In this document: positions 10,687-21,924 of the stretch, piece by piece | How the letters are laid out: each line of letters opens with the position of its first letter | Position numbering within the stretch: position 1 is the stretch's first letter | Assembly (NCBI GenBank): GCA_030267965.1 | Contig: BRYA01000425.1 | Span: 8,248-61,991 of the forward strand | Reading direction: 5' to 3' | Source of the DNA: Triparma columacea | Taxonomy: Eukaryota; Sar; Bolidophyceae; Parmales; Triparmaceae | Length of the DNA stretch: 53,744 nt | The notes under the pieces: model-generated | The model's input: the letters and a program-made list of their open reading frames with translations, nothing else | Told to the model about the DNA's origin: nothing | Databases searched by the model: none | Program-made: the position numbers and the translations under genes

Positions 10687-12240
10687 ATGGCGACGGAAAT
10701 AAGTGCACTAAAGGATACAAACTCAGGAAGTCTTCTGACCAATGATCGTGCGACAGGTCAATTAGGGTGGCTTGCAAAGATCACCTTATCATTAGTCGAT
10801 TCAATCCGCTTCAAATCGCCTCCCATGACGGCGGCAGATCATAAGGACTTTGCTCTGAACTTGTCCCTATGGATAAATGTCCTCATCCTTATCACCAAAA
10901 TATTCGCCTTTGTAGTGTCTGGTTCCCTGTCAGTACTAGCGGCGCTGGTGGACTCGGCGTTGGATATATTGAGTCAGGTTATACTATATTGGGCCGAGGG
11001 GAAGAGGTGCGTGTAGTGTTGAGGGTTGGCTAGACAAGGCGAGGCGACCTTCAACAAGGCTCCTTGAAGCTCCCTATGCAGCCTCCTTCTTACCTACAAT
11101 CCTTTGCCCCCCCCCCCCCCCCCTGTCCCGCCCCCTCCCTTCCTTGCACAGTAAAAATTCGTCAGTCGCGATTTATCCGGCCGGAGCCACCCGGTTTGAG
11201 CCTGTCGGCGTGATAATAACGGCTGCAGTCATGGGCATGGGTAGTCTTTCTCTCATAAAGGAGAGTCTGTCCAACCTCATTTCCAACCTAACCTCTGGCA
11301 ATGTCCCCGAGCTCGGCGGAGGCGGCTCCAGCTGGTTGTCGCTGGTCTCCGTGATTGTCATTAAGATCCTCCTCTCCCTATACTGCAAGTCCGTGACTGA
11401 TCTCCTAATCTCTACGAAGGCTGACTCCGTCGCGACCATCGAGGCGATGTACCAGGATCACTTCAACGACGCCCTGTCCAACGGCGTGGCGGTCGTGGCT
11501 CTTGTGCTGGCGATGAATCACCCGAAGCTCTGGTTTGTGGATCCTTGTGGTGCCATAGTCATCAGTCTTTACATCATGTGGAGCTGGTACGAGACGGGGA
11601 CGGAAGAGATAGAAAAGGTGAGAGAGGAGGGAGGGGTAACGACCCAAGCGAGGTAATGTTACCAGAACTGGATTTTGTTTCACTCATCATTCTTTCTCTT
11701 GACTCCATCTCACCAACAGATTGTCGGTCGCGCTGCGGATCAATCCTTGCTGGATGAGATAATATATCTCGGCAACTCCCACCACGAATCACTCTCCGTC
11801 GACATCTGCCGTTGCTACCACTTCGGTCCAAAGTTCCTCGTTGAGATGGAGGTGATCCTCCCAGCCGACATGCTCCTCCGCGAGACCCATGACATCGGTA
11901 TGTCCCTCCAGTACAAGCTCGAGAACGTTCCCGAGGTGGAGAGGGCTTTCGTGCACATAGATTACAGCGCGAGGGAGTACGACGAGCACGTGATGAGCAG
12001 GAAGGTCAAGAGCTACCAGCACCAGATGAGCATGACGAGCCCGCAGGGGGATGACAAGGTGAGGCGCAGCGGGGGAGGGGGCGAGGGAAGGACCCGAGGC
12101 GAGAGCTCGCGCCCTCTGGGTGCATACCCAACTTTGTGTTGTGAACCAAGCAACCTTTTTTATGACACGCTTATCTCACACTCTTCTATCGCACTCTAAC
12201 GTGAACAACCTAGACGCAGAGTCTGAACCTGATTATTTAG
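10687..12240 (+). CDS. Cation diffusion facilitator, Mn-CDF/MTP8-11-like
   Basis: CDF transporters are membrane antiporters that export divalent metals from the cytosol. Exons 10687-11006, 11152-11617, 11720-12058 and a short last exon 12214-12240 give about 383 aa. The metal-site motifs are DSALD (residues 89-93, TM2) and DHFND (209-213, TM5). These two DxxxD motifs are the hallmark of the Mn-type subgroup (plant MTP8-11) rather than Zn-CDFs. YPAGATRFEPVG after TM2 is also typical. The cytosolic C-terminal domain is present (VDICRCYHFGPKFLVEMEV and HIDYSAREYDEH). The 3' end is uncertain. Splicing at GTGAGG/12059 gives an 8-residue tail, and reading through gives a low-complexity tail ending at 12199. 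Confidence 0.92.
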
Positions 12241-12329
12241 AGAGAGGTTGTAGAAGGGGAGACAGGGAGTGTTCCTAGAGGGGGAGAATGAAAATGCTTG
12301 CTACAAAATAACACAACAAAACTTCCACT

Positions 12330-13732
12330 TTATTCTCCCGTCCCCCTCTTGGCATTATCCCCTCCAAAGTTGCTCCAATAGTTGCTTTCCCCCTTCTCGT
12401 AAAAGTCCATCTCATATACCCCCTCCTTGCTCTCCGTCTCCCCGACCATCCTGTAAAGTTCATAAGGGGAGAGTATGGGTTTGGTGAAGTAGTGCCCCCA
12501 GTCAATGCTAAGTCTCGGGCATGCAATCTGCACCCAAGCGTCTGCCTGCGGCATCATGTCAAGCTTGGCTGGAAAAATCTCGCTCAGCAGGACGACGAAC
12601 GTCTTCTTCCCTCTGTCCCTCAGCAGCTCGAGCACCTTATATAGTATCGCAGGGTTACCCTGCCTCCCAAGCGTCCCGAGTATTACCCCGAACACCTCTG
12701 CCTTGGTCGCATCCGTGATGGCCTTGTCCCGAAGCGAGACCATCCTGTTGAACTCGTAACCCTCCTCGGTCAGAACCTTGCCGTAAGGGTCGTACCTATA
12801 TGCTTTGAGCTTGGGGTTCGCAATCATGGCGGCTTCGAGGTGAAACCTTCCGTCCGCAATGAAGAGCATGCACTGCGTGTCGGGGGGGTGGAGGGAGGGG
12901 GGGAGGGGGGGTGTTAGGGAAGAGGTTCGCCTGGACCCACCTTACCCCCGGCTTCTGCTCCCATCTCTCACCTGCTCCCCCTCCCCTAAGCTCTCGTCGT
13001 ACAAACCCTTCGGCGCCGTGCACCCTAGAACCTCCCCCGGGCTAAGTGGCTTGGCCTGCGGCACGACGCACGTGTGACCGGCCTTCTCGAGGTTCTCCCT
13101 GCAGCTGAATATGGCACCCCTGAACTGAACCGTGCCCATCACGTGGACCTTAGAGCCCTTGGGTATGGTCCTCTTCAGGCACTCCGCCGCGTGGTCATCG
13201 TCAATTTTGATCTCTACGAAAACGTATAGGCAAGGCACCGTGGTGGCAGTCAGCGGGACCAGGCAGCTGTGGCCGTAGTGGACGAGAAAATCGCAACCCA
13301 TGGCCTGGGCGCCGAGGTCGTCGACGCAACAAGCACCGTAGGTAACATCACCCTGGATCACGACGGAGTGGACGGAGGAGAAACGCTTGAAGATGTCAGA
13401 GAGGACTGGACCGTACATAAGGAGACCCTCAGGCATCTGGAGAGCAAGGTGGGTGGAGCTGGAAAGACGGAGGCGGTGGATTGTTTTATGAACCTGAGGG
13501 AATTAGGGGGTTGCGGTGAGTAAAAGGTTCCATTGGATGTCAAGGTAAATATCTTGGCTCCTTCCCTCACCTCAAAGTTGTAAGCGGAAGGTAGGGATGA
13601 TATTGCCGCCGCGATTTCTGGGTCATTTAGGATCTCTGGAGGTATGGCATTCTTATTTGGCGCACGCCTAACCTTGCGGACCTTTCGGGTGGGGGGCTGG
13701 GGCTTTTTGGGCTCATTCTCAACCTCGGCCAT
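12330..13732 (-). CDS. DPH1: Diphthamide biosynthesis protein 1 (DPH1)
   Basis: DPH1, with DPH2, transfers the 3-amino-3-carboxypropyl group from SAM to the target histidine of eEF2 using a non-classical radical-SAM iron-sulfur cluster. Exons 13732-13571, 13493-12972 and 12872-12330 give 408 aa. The three cluster cysteine contexts are all present: YGACCVDD (C109/C110), VLGCTAP (C212) and IACPRLSIDWG (C346). ALQMPEGLLMYGP and ADGRFHLEAAMIANP are family signatures, and the latter begins right after the second splice junction. The N-terminus is basic (RKVRKVRRAPNK), as in other DPH1 proteins. ATG at 13732 is the first in-frame Met. The 3' end faces the CDF gene with only about 90 bases between them. 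Confidence 0.95.
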
Positions 13733-14047
13733 CAAAATGTTATTGAGAAAAGTTTGAAGTCAATGGCTTAACGATATGATGTGTCACTTGATGTGTTTTG
13801 TGTCGGTATTGAAATATAGCGATGGAAGATAGGGTTATTAAATAGTGGTAAGGGGAATATTTGGGGACTATTTTGTGACCCAGGAAATCCTTCTTCGGGT
13901 TCATTGCTGGTGGAGTGAGCTTTTTGAAAGACAAATTTCAGCGTGAAACTGCCGACGCGTCATGTTTTTTTTATTATAATTCGGTAGAATTACGACGGCG
14001 CTTTCGCGGCATTCTTTCGCAGTAAAGAAGCGTTAATTTTTCGTTTA
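13733..14047. other. Intergenic, no gene seen
   Basis: The stretch lies between the DPH1 start and the end of the esterase gene, both on the minus strand. It is AT-richer than its neighbours, with a T-rich run near 13964-13978. It should hold the DPH1 promoter and the esterase 3' UTR. Short ORFs on both strands have no motif. Confidence 0.4.
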
Positions 14048-15110
14048 TTACTCGTATTCTCGAATGAATTCGACGATTCTGGAAAACTCAATTTCATTGT
14101 AGGTGTGGTACTGGCCAGGGAAGGTGACGTTGACACGCAGGGTCTCCGGCACCCCAAGGACCTCGAATACCCCCGCGTAAGTCTCTTCCGTGAGGTCACA
14201 GGGGAATATCTGGTCGAGCTCGCCGTGCCAGATCATGAAGTTCATGTCGTCGCCGTAGTAGGTGGCGTTCTCCCTGGCCCCCGCGGGATCGGCGGGGATG
14301 AGAGGGTTGCCCATGTCGGAAAGAGGCGGCAAGGGGAAACCATCCATGACAATCGCCCCTCCAAGCGGGTAGTCGAGCTTGGCAATCTGCATGTAGCTAG
14401 AGGAGGAGGGATGGTATTTGGTATTATTATTAGACCAATACACAAATAGAAAATATATCCTGTTTTGCTTTTTCTTTCTCACCTTGTCATCTGAGCACCC
14501 TGGGAGAAACCGGCGAGGAAGACTTTCTTCGAGTTTCCGTTGATCTGGGGCTGGGACATCTCGTGCTCGATGAGCTCGGCAATGTCGGAGGCGGACTCCT
14601 TGATGGAGTCGAGGTCGTAGGCGCAGTCGTCGAGGAGACCACAGGCGTTAGAAGGGTCGTCGTCAGAGTTCTTGATAGAGTCGTACCACACGTTGCCGTC
14701 CAAGGCGCTAGTTGGGAAGACGTACTTCAATCCTGTCATGTCACCGAACCATCCCTGAGTGTAGGGAGACGGATTCTTAAAGGTGTCAACCCACCACTCA
14801 TATCCGCTGCCACCTCCGCCGTGGAGCATGATCACGACGGTCTCGTAGTCGTAAGGGTCGCCTCCGCCAGTGACAGAGTAAGAATCAAGGCCGGAAACTG
14901 TGTAGTTCTGCCAGCTGTGTGTGGTAATATGCGGAGGTTAGTTGCCATTCTTTTCAGCGTCGGCCGTAGATTTAGATTGATTAAGGTGAACAAACTTCCT
15001 CACCTATTTCCATCATTAGGGGGCGTAGGTGGGGGCTTGTTCGAGGAGGCCGCTGAGGCCAGGAAAGGCACAGCCAGGAGGAGACCGACAAACGTGATAG
15101 AGGACTTCAT
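14048..15110 (-). CDS. Secreted phospholipase/carboxylesterase-like alpha/beta hydrolase
   Basis: Three exons (15110-15004, 14914-14483, 14396-14048) give 295 aa. The first exon encodes a signal peptide (MKSSITFVGLLLAVPFLASA), so entry to the secretory pathway is likely. The fold carries the oxyanion segment VVIMLHGGGGSG, the nucleophile elbow GFSQGAQM, an Asp in WHGELDQIFP and a His in PGQYHTYNE, which is a complete Ser-Asp-His triad. The arrangement follows the acyl-protein thioesterase/carboxylesterase family, which normally lacks a signal peptide. The substrate cannot be read from sequence. Part of the third exon is duplicated at 17731-17837 inside the DNase II gene. Introns start GTGAG, and the last acceptor is CTAG. 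Confidence 0.88.
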
Positions 15111-15924
15111 CTTTCTGCGGGGGAAGTGTTAGTTCGGGTTTTGTTTTGTTTGAGGGTTGATCTGTAGAATTTTTTGATAGATCGGCCCGCAAATCGGCAT
15201 GCCAATCCAAAATCTTGTGACAAGAGTTGGGGGGTTCGATTTCGTTGGGAGGTTCGGATTCTCTTTTAGCGAAGAATCAAGACCGGCGCATATATATATG
15301 AGGGAGAGCAGAGTTGGATTACCTGGTGGAGTGGAGTGAGTAATTGTGCGATAGATTCAGAACAGATCAGATGGGGGACTTCCGGACTTGACCCCCGACC
15401 AGCCAGAACAACCCAGCAGCTCAGCTCTCGCCAAACAAAAAACACTTCTCAAGGTATACAGCATATCTGCGGCTAATCTTCTATCCTCGCTTCGCTGCTT
15501 ATATACTAAAGCATGCAACGCGTTTGTCACGTCTATATATACTATTCTCAAAGTGAAAAACTATTCCGCTCTGAACGTTGGCCGGGAAATTCCGAAGCAA
15601 CAATTTATATTCAATTTATATGAGGATAGAAAGGAATAGGGACACAAAAAATACAGCATCGTTTCCTCTTATATATTACGTCTCTCCATTTACCCCTTTT
15701 AACTCTTCTAACCGCTTGGAGGAAGAGCTTGTGGCGGCCAAGTGTGATGCACTCCTCTCCAAAGATTTCCTCTCCAAAGATTTCATTCCACCATTCAACT
15801 CCGACTCCCTCCTCTCGTGTCCTTCACTACACTGTCTGTCACGTTGGGGATCACCCGTCGATTTTACAAAATGCTAACCCCCCTTCCCTCCTCCCTGATT
15901 CTCCTCCCCCACCTGGCCAGTAGC
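15111..15924. promoter_or_regulatory. Divergent promoter region with TATA-like tract
   Basis: The 814-base stretch separates the divergent esterase and phosphate-carrier genes. A TATATATAT tract at 15291-15299 is followed by purine-rich sequence and could act as a TATA element for plus-strand transcription. If so, the phosphate-carrier leader would be about 600 bases. A 5' UTR intron is conceivable, with a GTATAC donor near 15456 and an acceptor CCAG near 15917-15920. Neither point is proven. No protein gene is supported here. Confidence 0.35.
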
Positions 15925-17108
15925 ATGTCCATCTACAGCAACCTCATGACCAACACTTTCGCGGCCCCCAAGCCCATTGCCACTTCCGGCAAGAAGGTCT
16001 ATGACCTCGAGTACTACATCAAGGGCGCCGCCGCCGGAGGTATCTGCTGCTCCATCACCCACGGAGCCCTCACCCCCGTCGATGTTGTCAAGACCCGCAT
16101 CCAGCTCGACCCCGCTAAATACAACTCTGGCCTCGTCGGTGGGTTCAAGACCATCGTCGCGGAGGAGGGAGCCGGCGCCCTCCTTACCGGACTCGGAGCC
16201 ACCGCTGGAGGATACTTCGTCCAGGGCTGGTTCAAGTTCGGAGGAGTTGAGTTCTTCAAGATTAAGGCCGTCGAATCTCTCGGTGACGAGAAGGCCTGGG
16301 CCCTCAAGGTAAGAAGCAGATGTCTAGCGAAGCTAGGAGCAAAGCGAGTCGCTGAAGAGGCTTCCATAAGTGAGAGAGAGATGAGGAAGATGGAAGATGC
16401 CGTGGACACGGTTCATCGTTCAGCTCCTCTCTCGCTCCTCCGCCCAAATATCCTTCTAACCTCCTCCCTACCCTCCCTACCCTCCCTACCTTTCCCATTT
16501 AGACCCCCATCTACCTTGGCTCCTCCGCTATGGCTGAGACCATTGCCGACATTTTCCTCTGCCCCCTTGAGGCCGTACGCATCCGCTCCGTCTCCGACCC
16601 TGAGTTCTGTGACGGCCTCGCTGACGGATTCGGCAAGATCCTCAAGACCGAGGGAGTCGGCGGATTTTACGCTGGATTCGGCCCCATCCTCTTCAAGCAG
16701 GTCCCTTACACCATGGCCAAGTTCGCCGTCCAGGGAGCCGCTGCCGACTCCATCTACGCTGCTACCGGCTCCTCCCCTGACAGCCCCCCTGCCATGGGCA
16801 ACCTCGGAGTCTCCCTCGGTTCCGGTGTTATTGCTGGAGTTGCCGCCGCCATCATCTCCCACCCTGCCGACACCCTCCTCTCCATGATCAACAAGGCCGG
16901 CGCCGGAGGTGACGGAGGAACTGTCTCCCGCCTTTTGAACATCGCCAAGGAGGTCGGTTTCGTCAAGCTCTGCACCAACGGGCTCCTCCCCAGGTGCGTC
17001 ATGATCGGAACCCTCACCGCAGGACAGTTCGGAATCTTCGACACCGTCATGGGAGCGCTCGGGGCAAGTAAATTCCACTTCCACAACCCCGCCGACGACA
17101 AGAAGTAA
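15925..17108 (+). CDS. Mitochondrial phosphate carrier (SLC25A3-like)
   Basis: The phosphate carrier imports inorganic phosphate with protons through the inner mitochondrial membrane for ATP synthesis. Two exons, 15925-16308 and 16503-17108, give 329 aa in three tandem carrier repeats. Each repeat has the carrier signature: PVDVVKTRIQ, PLEAVRIRSV and HPADTLLSMI. YYIKGAAAGGICCSITHGALTP in repeat 1, and GFGPILFKQVPYTMAKF with FPxxxR-like spacing, are characteristic of the phosphate rather than the ADP/ATP carrier. Codons end overwhelmingly in C and the coding GC is high, suggesting strong expression. The start at 15925 is preferred because MSIYSN begins the conserved N-terminus. An in-frame Met at 15871 would add a hydrophobic leader. 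The intron is GTAAGA...AG. Confidence 0.93.
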
Positions 17109-17388
17109 ACGCCGGAGAGGAGTTTTGAACAGGGAGAGAAACAACAAAGAAGAGAGTCCGTTTACAAAGGGACTGCATTTAAACACGGTTGCGTCGACGA
17201 TAAGAAAACCCAGCTTTATATCATTATTCGCGTGCCTGCATTGCTCCTCCCGAGTTGTTTTTGTCGTTTTCGTCGTTGTTTAAATTGTCCCTTAATCTCC
17301 AACCAATCAAAAATCCCTCGCAATGCCACATTGACCAAGCATTGGCTTGGACTTCAAGGAGCCAAAAACAAAACTTCAAAAAAATAAC

Positions 17389-19218
17389 ATGTTCAACCTC
17401 AAGGCCCCCGTCTTCTTGCTCATACTCTTTTCCGTATTTGGAATAGTCAGCTCAGAGATTTCATGGTGCGTTGAACTGAAGGAACATGACAATTTCCCAT
17501 GCTCGATTGACGATTGGCTAATTGTTCGCATATAAGTTTAACCCCAAAGCGGAATAATTTGAGGCAACTAGGGGAAATTTTGCTCCGAAATACCCAGTTC
17601 AGCTACCAATGTTTGCTACTAGAACCAATGAAATTCACCCTAACCCATAAATCCTCCCCCCCCCCATCCTTGTCAACGAAGTCGAGACTTTGAAGACAAA
17701 GAGATTGACTGGTGGAATGGTTACAAGGTAAGTAGGTGGCGTTTATATCTGGTCCCCGCGGGATTGGCGGGGATGAGAGGGTTGCCCATGTCTGAAAGAG
17801 GCGGCAAGGGGAAGCCATCCATGACAATGGCCCCTCCGACACTCCTTTCATCCATAGACATATATATATTTATCGTACTCACACTTTTAGCAGATGACCG
17901 CAGGTGCCAAAGACTTGAGGGCTCCAGGCTACACAATGGCTTACTGGGATGTCAATTCTGGGACTTGGTGGAGCTGGGAAGAGATCGCCGCCAACGAGAC
18001 CAGCAGGGAGGCTTCGACCGCCCTCTTCCATACGACCATGCAGCTCCCTTACTACGGGAACGCAAACCACGCGAGTGTGGGCTACATTGTCTACAACGAT
18101 CAGTGGTGCCAGTGCCCTAAGGGGGTGGAGTGCTTCGAGCACCGGTCATACGACGGGAGCTTGTGCCCTACCGCTTACGAGTACGTGGACTCCCGGAGCG
18201 GCGAGACCAGGGTTAAGTGCAACTGCAACGCCATGGGCTTCCCGACGCCCAAAGATTCCTCTGGAAAACCCTACGCCCACGCCAAGGGATTCCTGATCTT
18301 CGACGAGGCCGGAGGCATCTGGGTCACTCACAGCGTCCCCGGCTTCCCCCTCGGCCGCTCCAACTACGGCCGCGTGGGGTGGAGCTGGTTCAAGCTTGGC
18401 CCTGGCCAACATTTCTCATGCGTCAGCCTCTCCCCTGAGGGCGTCGAGGACGTGGCGAAGCACCTAGGTGAGTAGGAGGGATATACAGGGATATATAAAC
18501 TCGAAAATCAGCCACTGAAAACTAACCCCATAATGCACTTACAGCAAACTCCTACGTCCTTCCGCAGGAAGACTCTTCGGAGGTCCCACGCTCCCTCAAG
18601 GATCAATACAAGAATGCTGCGAAGCTCGCTGCCATCGACGAGGCTGAAGGCTTCGAGAAGGGCTACGAGAGCATCAGAGGCTCTCTCTCCACCTCCCTAA
18701 AGACCAAGAACGGAACAGACCTCATGGTCATCAGCAAGGAGGGCGGCAAGGATGTCCAGTATGATCTTTGGGAGGATCTCGTGGCCCCAGGTATAGAGAG
18801 TGACATCTTCACCGAGACGTGGTGCGTCTGCAGCTTCGAAGACAGAGACTCGCAGGAGAAGAAGTGCCAAGAGGACGGGCGGCTGATCTGCGACGCAGAA
18901 GGGCAGGAGGACCCGGAGAAGGACAGGCCGTACTGCTGCCAGAAGAGCGTGTGCGACAGGAAGCACAAGGTGCAGCAGATCCTGCAGCTTGACTTCAGCG
19001 GTTACTACGAGAAGAACGACAGGTTGATTAACAGTATTGAGACCCACGCTAAGTGGGCCATGGGGCAGAGCTCCGAGGACCCGTGGGTATGCTTCGGGGA
19101 CATCAACAGGCAGCCCTCCCAGAGGTGGAGGGGTGGGGGGGCGCTTTGCATGAGGGACGAAGATTCACACAAGGTTGTAAGCAAGTTTGTTAAGGAAGTT
19201 GACGAGTGCGAGGATTGA
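17389..19218 (+). CDS. Deoxyribonuclease II (acid DNase)
   Basis: DNase II cuts double-stranded DNA at acid pH in lysosome-like compartments. Four exons (17389-17465, 17682-17727, 17894-18467, 18545-19218) give 456 aa. Exon 1 is a signal peptide (MFNLKAPVFLLILFSVFGIV). Exon 2 is only 46 nt and supplies CRDFEDKEIDWWNGYK, matching the family's N-terminal Cys...VDW..YK. Both HxK motifs are present: HAKGFLIFD (H170, K172) and HAKWAM (H400, K402). GYIVYNDQ, THSVPGFP, GQHFSCVSL, DLWEDLVAP and WVCFGDINRQPSQRWRGGG also match. Intron 2 (17728-17893) is made largely of a fragment of the neighbouring esterase gene in antisense. Family assignment is strong. The exon 1-2 join rests on frame and motif. Confidence 0.9.
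17731..17837 (-). pseudogene. Fragment of the esterase third exon inside DNase II intron 2
   Basis: On the minus strand this stretch reads GGAIVMDGFPLPPLSDMGN and a few more residues, nearly identical to esterase exon 3. By hand alignment, bases 17751-17837 differ from 14276-14362 at five of 87 positions, and weaker similarity extends left to 17731. The fragment lacks the start, the triad serine and the triad histidine, so it cannot be a functional gene. It fills most of the 166-base intron, and the left limit of similarity almost coincides with the GTAAGT donor. Confidence 0.88.
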
Positions 19219-19442
19219 AATGATAGTTAACACCGGAAGACAGAGCAGGCGGTTCCTCGTATCTAGTGCAGGGGGGGGACTCTGAAGTAGAATAATGTCA
19301 TTACGGTTATAATGAAAATGTTTTAGCGACCCGATCACCATGCCGTGGGCTTCTGCACCAACGCTCGTGACTTACGCCTCGCCCTCGCCCAGCACACCCT
19401 CGGAGAGACACCAACCGACACAGACACGCCAGTACACAAGAG

Positions 19443-20265
19443 ATGATATATATTTTCAAAGCAGCAGAAAAGTTGAACAAATCTGTGGGGGAAAAAGTGA
19501 TGGGAAGTTTATTGTTCAAAAGCCTTCTTTCCGTAAAGGGGGGTTGGAAGAGTTTGTTAGCTGTACTGAAATTCTCAGCATGGTCTGTAAGTCATTGTCG
19601 GCCAGTGTTGTGGCAGATTTTGGAGTTGCTTTTGGAATGGTCGACGAGATATTGATTTTGAATTTGATTTTGTATATCCCTCCCACTAAACTAACTCACC
19701 ATAACTCAGATCGCAGGCGTGCTACTTGATAACGTTTTCAAGGTCAAGCTCAGTGGTGATATTGAATCTGTTCAAAAACAACCAAAATTAGGTTGGAAAG
19801 TAATCCTCCTCACCTTCATCGGTGGAGCACTCATTGGGGCTGTGTTCCTTTACGCGTGCAGTAGAGAGATTGCAAGGAGATTTAATATGACCTTAAATGG
19901 AACGTTCGATGGAATTCAAGGGAGGCTTAGGAGCCACTCCAGGGGTTTCTCTCTGTGGGTGGGGAAGGGGGGAGAGGGGGGTCTGGGAGAAACTTCGACT
20001 TCTCACGCAACTACAGAGAAAAGGGGTCAGAGGGGGGGGCCTGGAGTGAGGTGAGGCGTCGCGTTTGTATTGGGGTTGCTGTAAGGGCTGCACCTTCCTC
20101 CCCCACCTCCTAAGCGTTCACAATAATCCCCTCGCTCGCCGTTCACACAGCTTCGTAGACAAGGAAGTGTTACCTCCTCTTCACCCACGCACTACACCCG
20201 CACATAAGCGCCCCTCTAAGAGAGTGCGCCACCATTCCTCCCCAAACTTGGTTATTGACGCCTAA
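19443..20265 (+). CDS. Hypothetical small single-pass membrane protein
   Basis: No family is recognised. Three exons (19443-19586, 19710-19954, 20151-20265) join in frame with donors GTAAGT and GTGGGT and acceptors CTCAG and ACAG, giving about 167 aa. The N-terminal 48 residues are amphipathic and Lys-rich (AAEKLNKSVGEKVMG). The middle contains one clear membrane segment, VILLTFIGGALIGAVFLYA, flanked by Lys and Arg. The C-terminus is basic and Pro-rich (THAHKRPSKRV-like composition). It lies 224 bases after DNase II on the same strand. Support is limited to splice consistency and the hydrophobic segment. Confidence 0.5.
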
Positions 20266-20309
20266 TTTAAGATCCTTTGTTATTTTCGTTCAAGTGCCAA
20301 CAGGGGCGT

Positions 20310-21924
20310 TTAGCTTACTTCTCCACCCCCGCCTTTACTCATATCCCCGCCTTTACTCCCCCCCCCGCCCTCGACCTTCAACTTTTTCCCCCTCCCCTCC
20401 TCTTCTTCCATGTCCTTGAGTTTCTTTCTGACCGCCCCCCTTCCTGAGTTCCTGGCCGCGGCCGCCCCCATCCCCACGAGCTTCCCCCTCTTTTCAACCT
20501 CCAGTACCTTCCCGCTAACCTTAACGCCCGTGAGGATGTATCCCCCCGTCGCGTCCATCGTCATCTCCGGGTGCGTCCTGCCTTCCAGCATCTGGAAGTC
20601 CCTCTTCCAAGTCTCGGTCAGCTGGAGCTTGATGGCGGACTGCGCGGTCTTGAGGTGGTCGAAGCAGGAGGCGAGGGGCTGGATGTGCTCAGAGAATATG
20701 ACAAAGGGACAGGAGGGGGCGAGGTATGGGAAGAGGGTGGACAGGACTAGGAGGGGGTCGTGGCGGGAACATATTACGAGACTGTCGACCTGAGAGGAGA
20801 GGTAATCCATAGTTTCGGGGAGGCTCGGGCGTGTCACCTTCCTGATGAACCTGGAGGCCCTTTTGAAGAGGAAGTCCTCCCTTTTCTTGTCCGACTCCAT
20901 TTCGGCGAGGTGGGATCTAGTGTGGTCCTGGAGGGGGACGGGCCAGCCTTGGGCCACCATGCTGTCCCTCTCGATGCCAAGGACATCCTCCAGCTTCTCC
21001 CCCTGGCCTGCCGATTCGGAGGCCGCACCTTGGAAGAGCTCATACCCGCTAACGAACTTGAGGACTGCCTGGTGGCGAAAGTCAAAGTTAAACCTCTCGA
21101 ACATTTGCTTGTGCGGCGGGTCCTGCGACGTGTGGACGGCGAGGATCCTGCCCTTTCCCCCCATCCTCTCCACGATCGAAGCAGTCGGTATCCCTATGGT
21201 GTCAAAGGTCATGACGGTCGCGCCGGCGTAAACGTTGGAGTAAGAGAGGATCTGGGCGAGGGAGTCGGGACGAAGACACATGTAACGCTTGGCATCCTTG
21301 AAGAAAAGGAGGGAGCAGACGGTAGAGGAGGTACACCGGACGAGTCGGGCTCGGAGGACGTACTTCTTCACCTGAGAGGGGGGGGAGAGGGGAGAGAGGG
21401 GTAAGAAAGGAGGTTGGTGCCTCGCCCATCTCAACCGATATCATTGAACGCGAAGGCCCTTTCGCCATCCTCACCTTTCTCTTAATGTACTTTGCCTTGG
21501 AAAACTCCGTCTTCCCCTCAAAGGTCTCTGAGCTGCTAATGAGCTCATTGATTATATCAGTACCCGATTTTCCCGCCTCCTTCATCTTCTGTATGTCGTC
21601 CTGCTTTATCTTCTGGCTAGTGTTTGAGTCCACGAGGTCCCTGTTGTCCGTCATCTGAGTGCTGCTAATTTCCTTCTCCCCCTTTCCATCCTCCAAAGCT
21701 GATAGGGGGGGAGACATCAGGTCGTCCTCAGTTCGCACGAGCTTGTTCCCGACGACCTCGACGACGCAACCGTAGGGGAGGCCGATTAGGCCGGTGGTGT
21801 GGACACGGGGGGACTTGTTGGCAGCTAACTTTACTTGCTCACCAAAGGCTGCCTTGACGAAGAAATGACGGTCACCAAAGTCTAATATGCATATGTGACC
21901 CTTTTGGACGGTCGGAGAGGACAT
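20310..21924 (-). CDS. TRM6: tRNA (adenine-58-N1) methyltransferase non-catalytic subunit TRM6/GCD10
   Basis: TRM6 with TRM61 makes m1A58 in tRNAs, including initiator tRNA-Met, in the nucleus. Two exons, 21924-21475 and 21371-20310, give 503 aa. The N-terminal part ends in QDDIQKMKEAGKSGTDIINELI and KTEFSKAKYIKRKVKKY across the splice junction, a highly characteristic GCD10/TRM6 motif. The Rossmann-like C-terminal half lacks a SAM-binding glycine motif, as expected for this subunit. A Lys/Gly-rich tail (KKLKVEGGGGSKGG) ends the protein and may be nuclear-targeting or RNA-binding. The region between has an acidic, poorly conserved insert (about residues 70-110). The intron is GTGAGG...CTCAG. 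Confidence 0.93.

Noticed and set aside
15388..15639. 83-codon ORF in the esterase/phosphate-carrier spacer
   Set aside because: Has no ATG start, no motif, and lies where a 5' leader is expected.
16413..17186. 257-codon minus-strand ORF opposite the phosphate carrier
   Set aside because: Shadow of a strongly biased coding sequence; Glu/Gly/Asp-rich with no motif, whereas the plus strand is an unmistakable carrier.
20760..21404. 214-codon plus-strand ORF opposite TRM6
   Set aside because: Shadow ORF within the conserved TRM6 exon.
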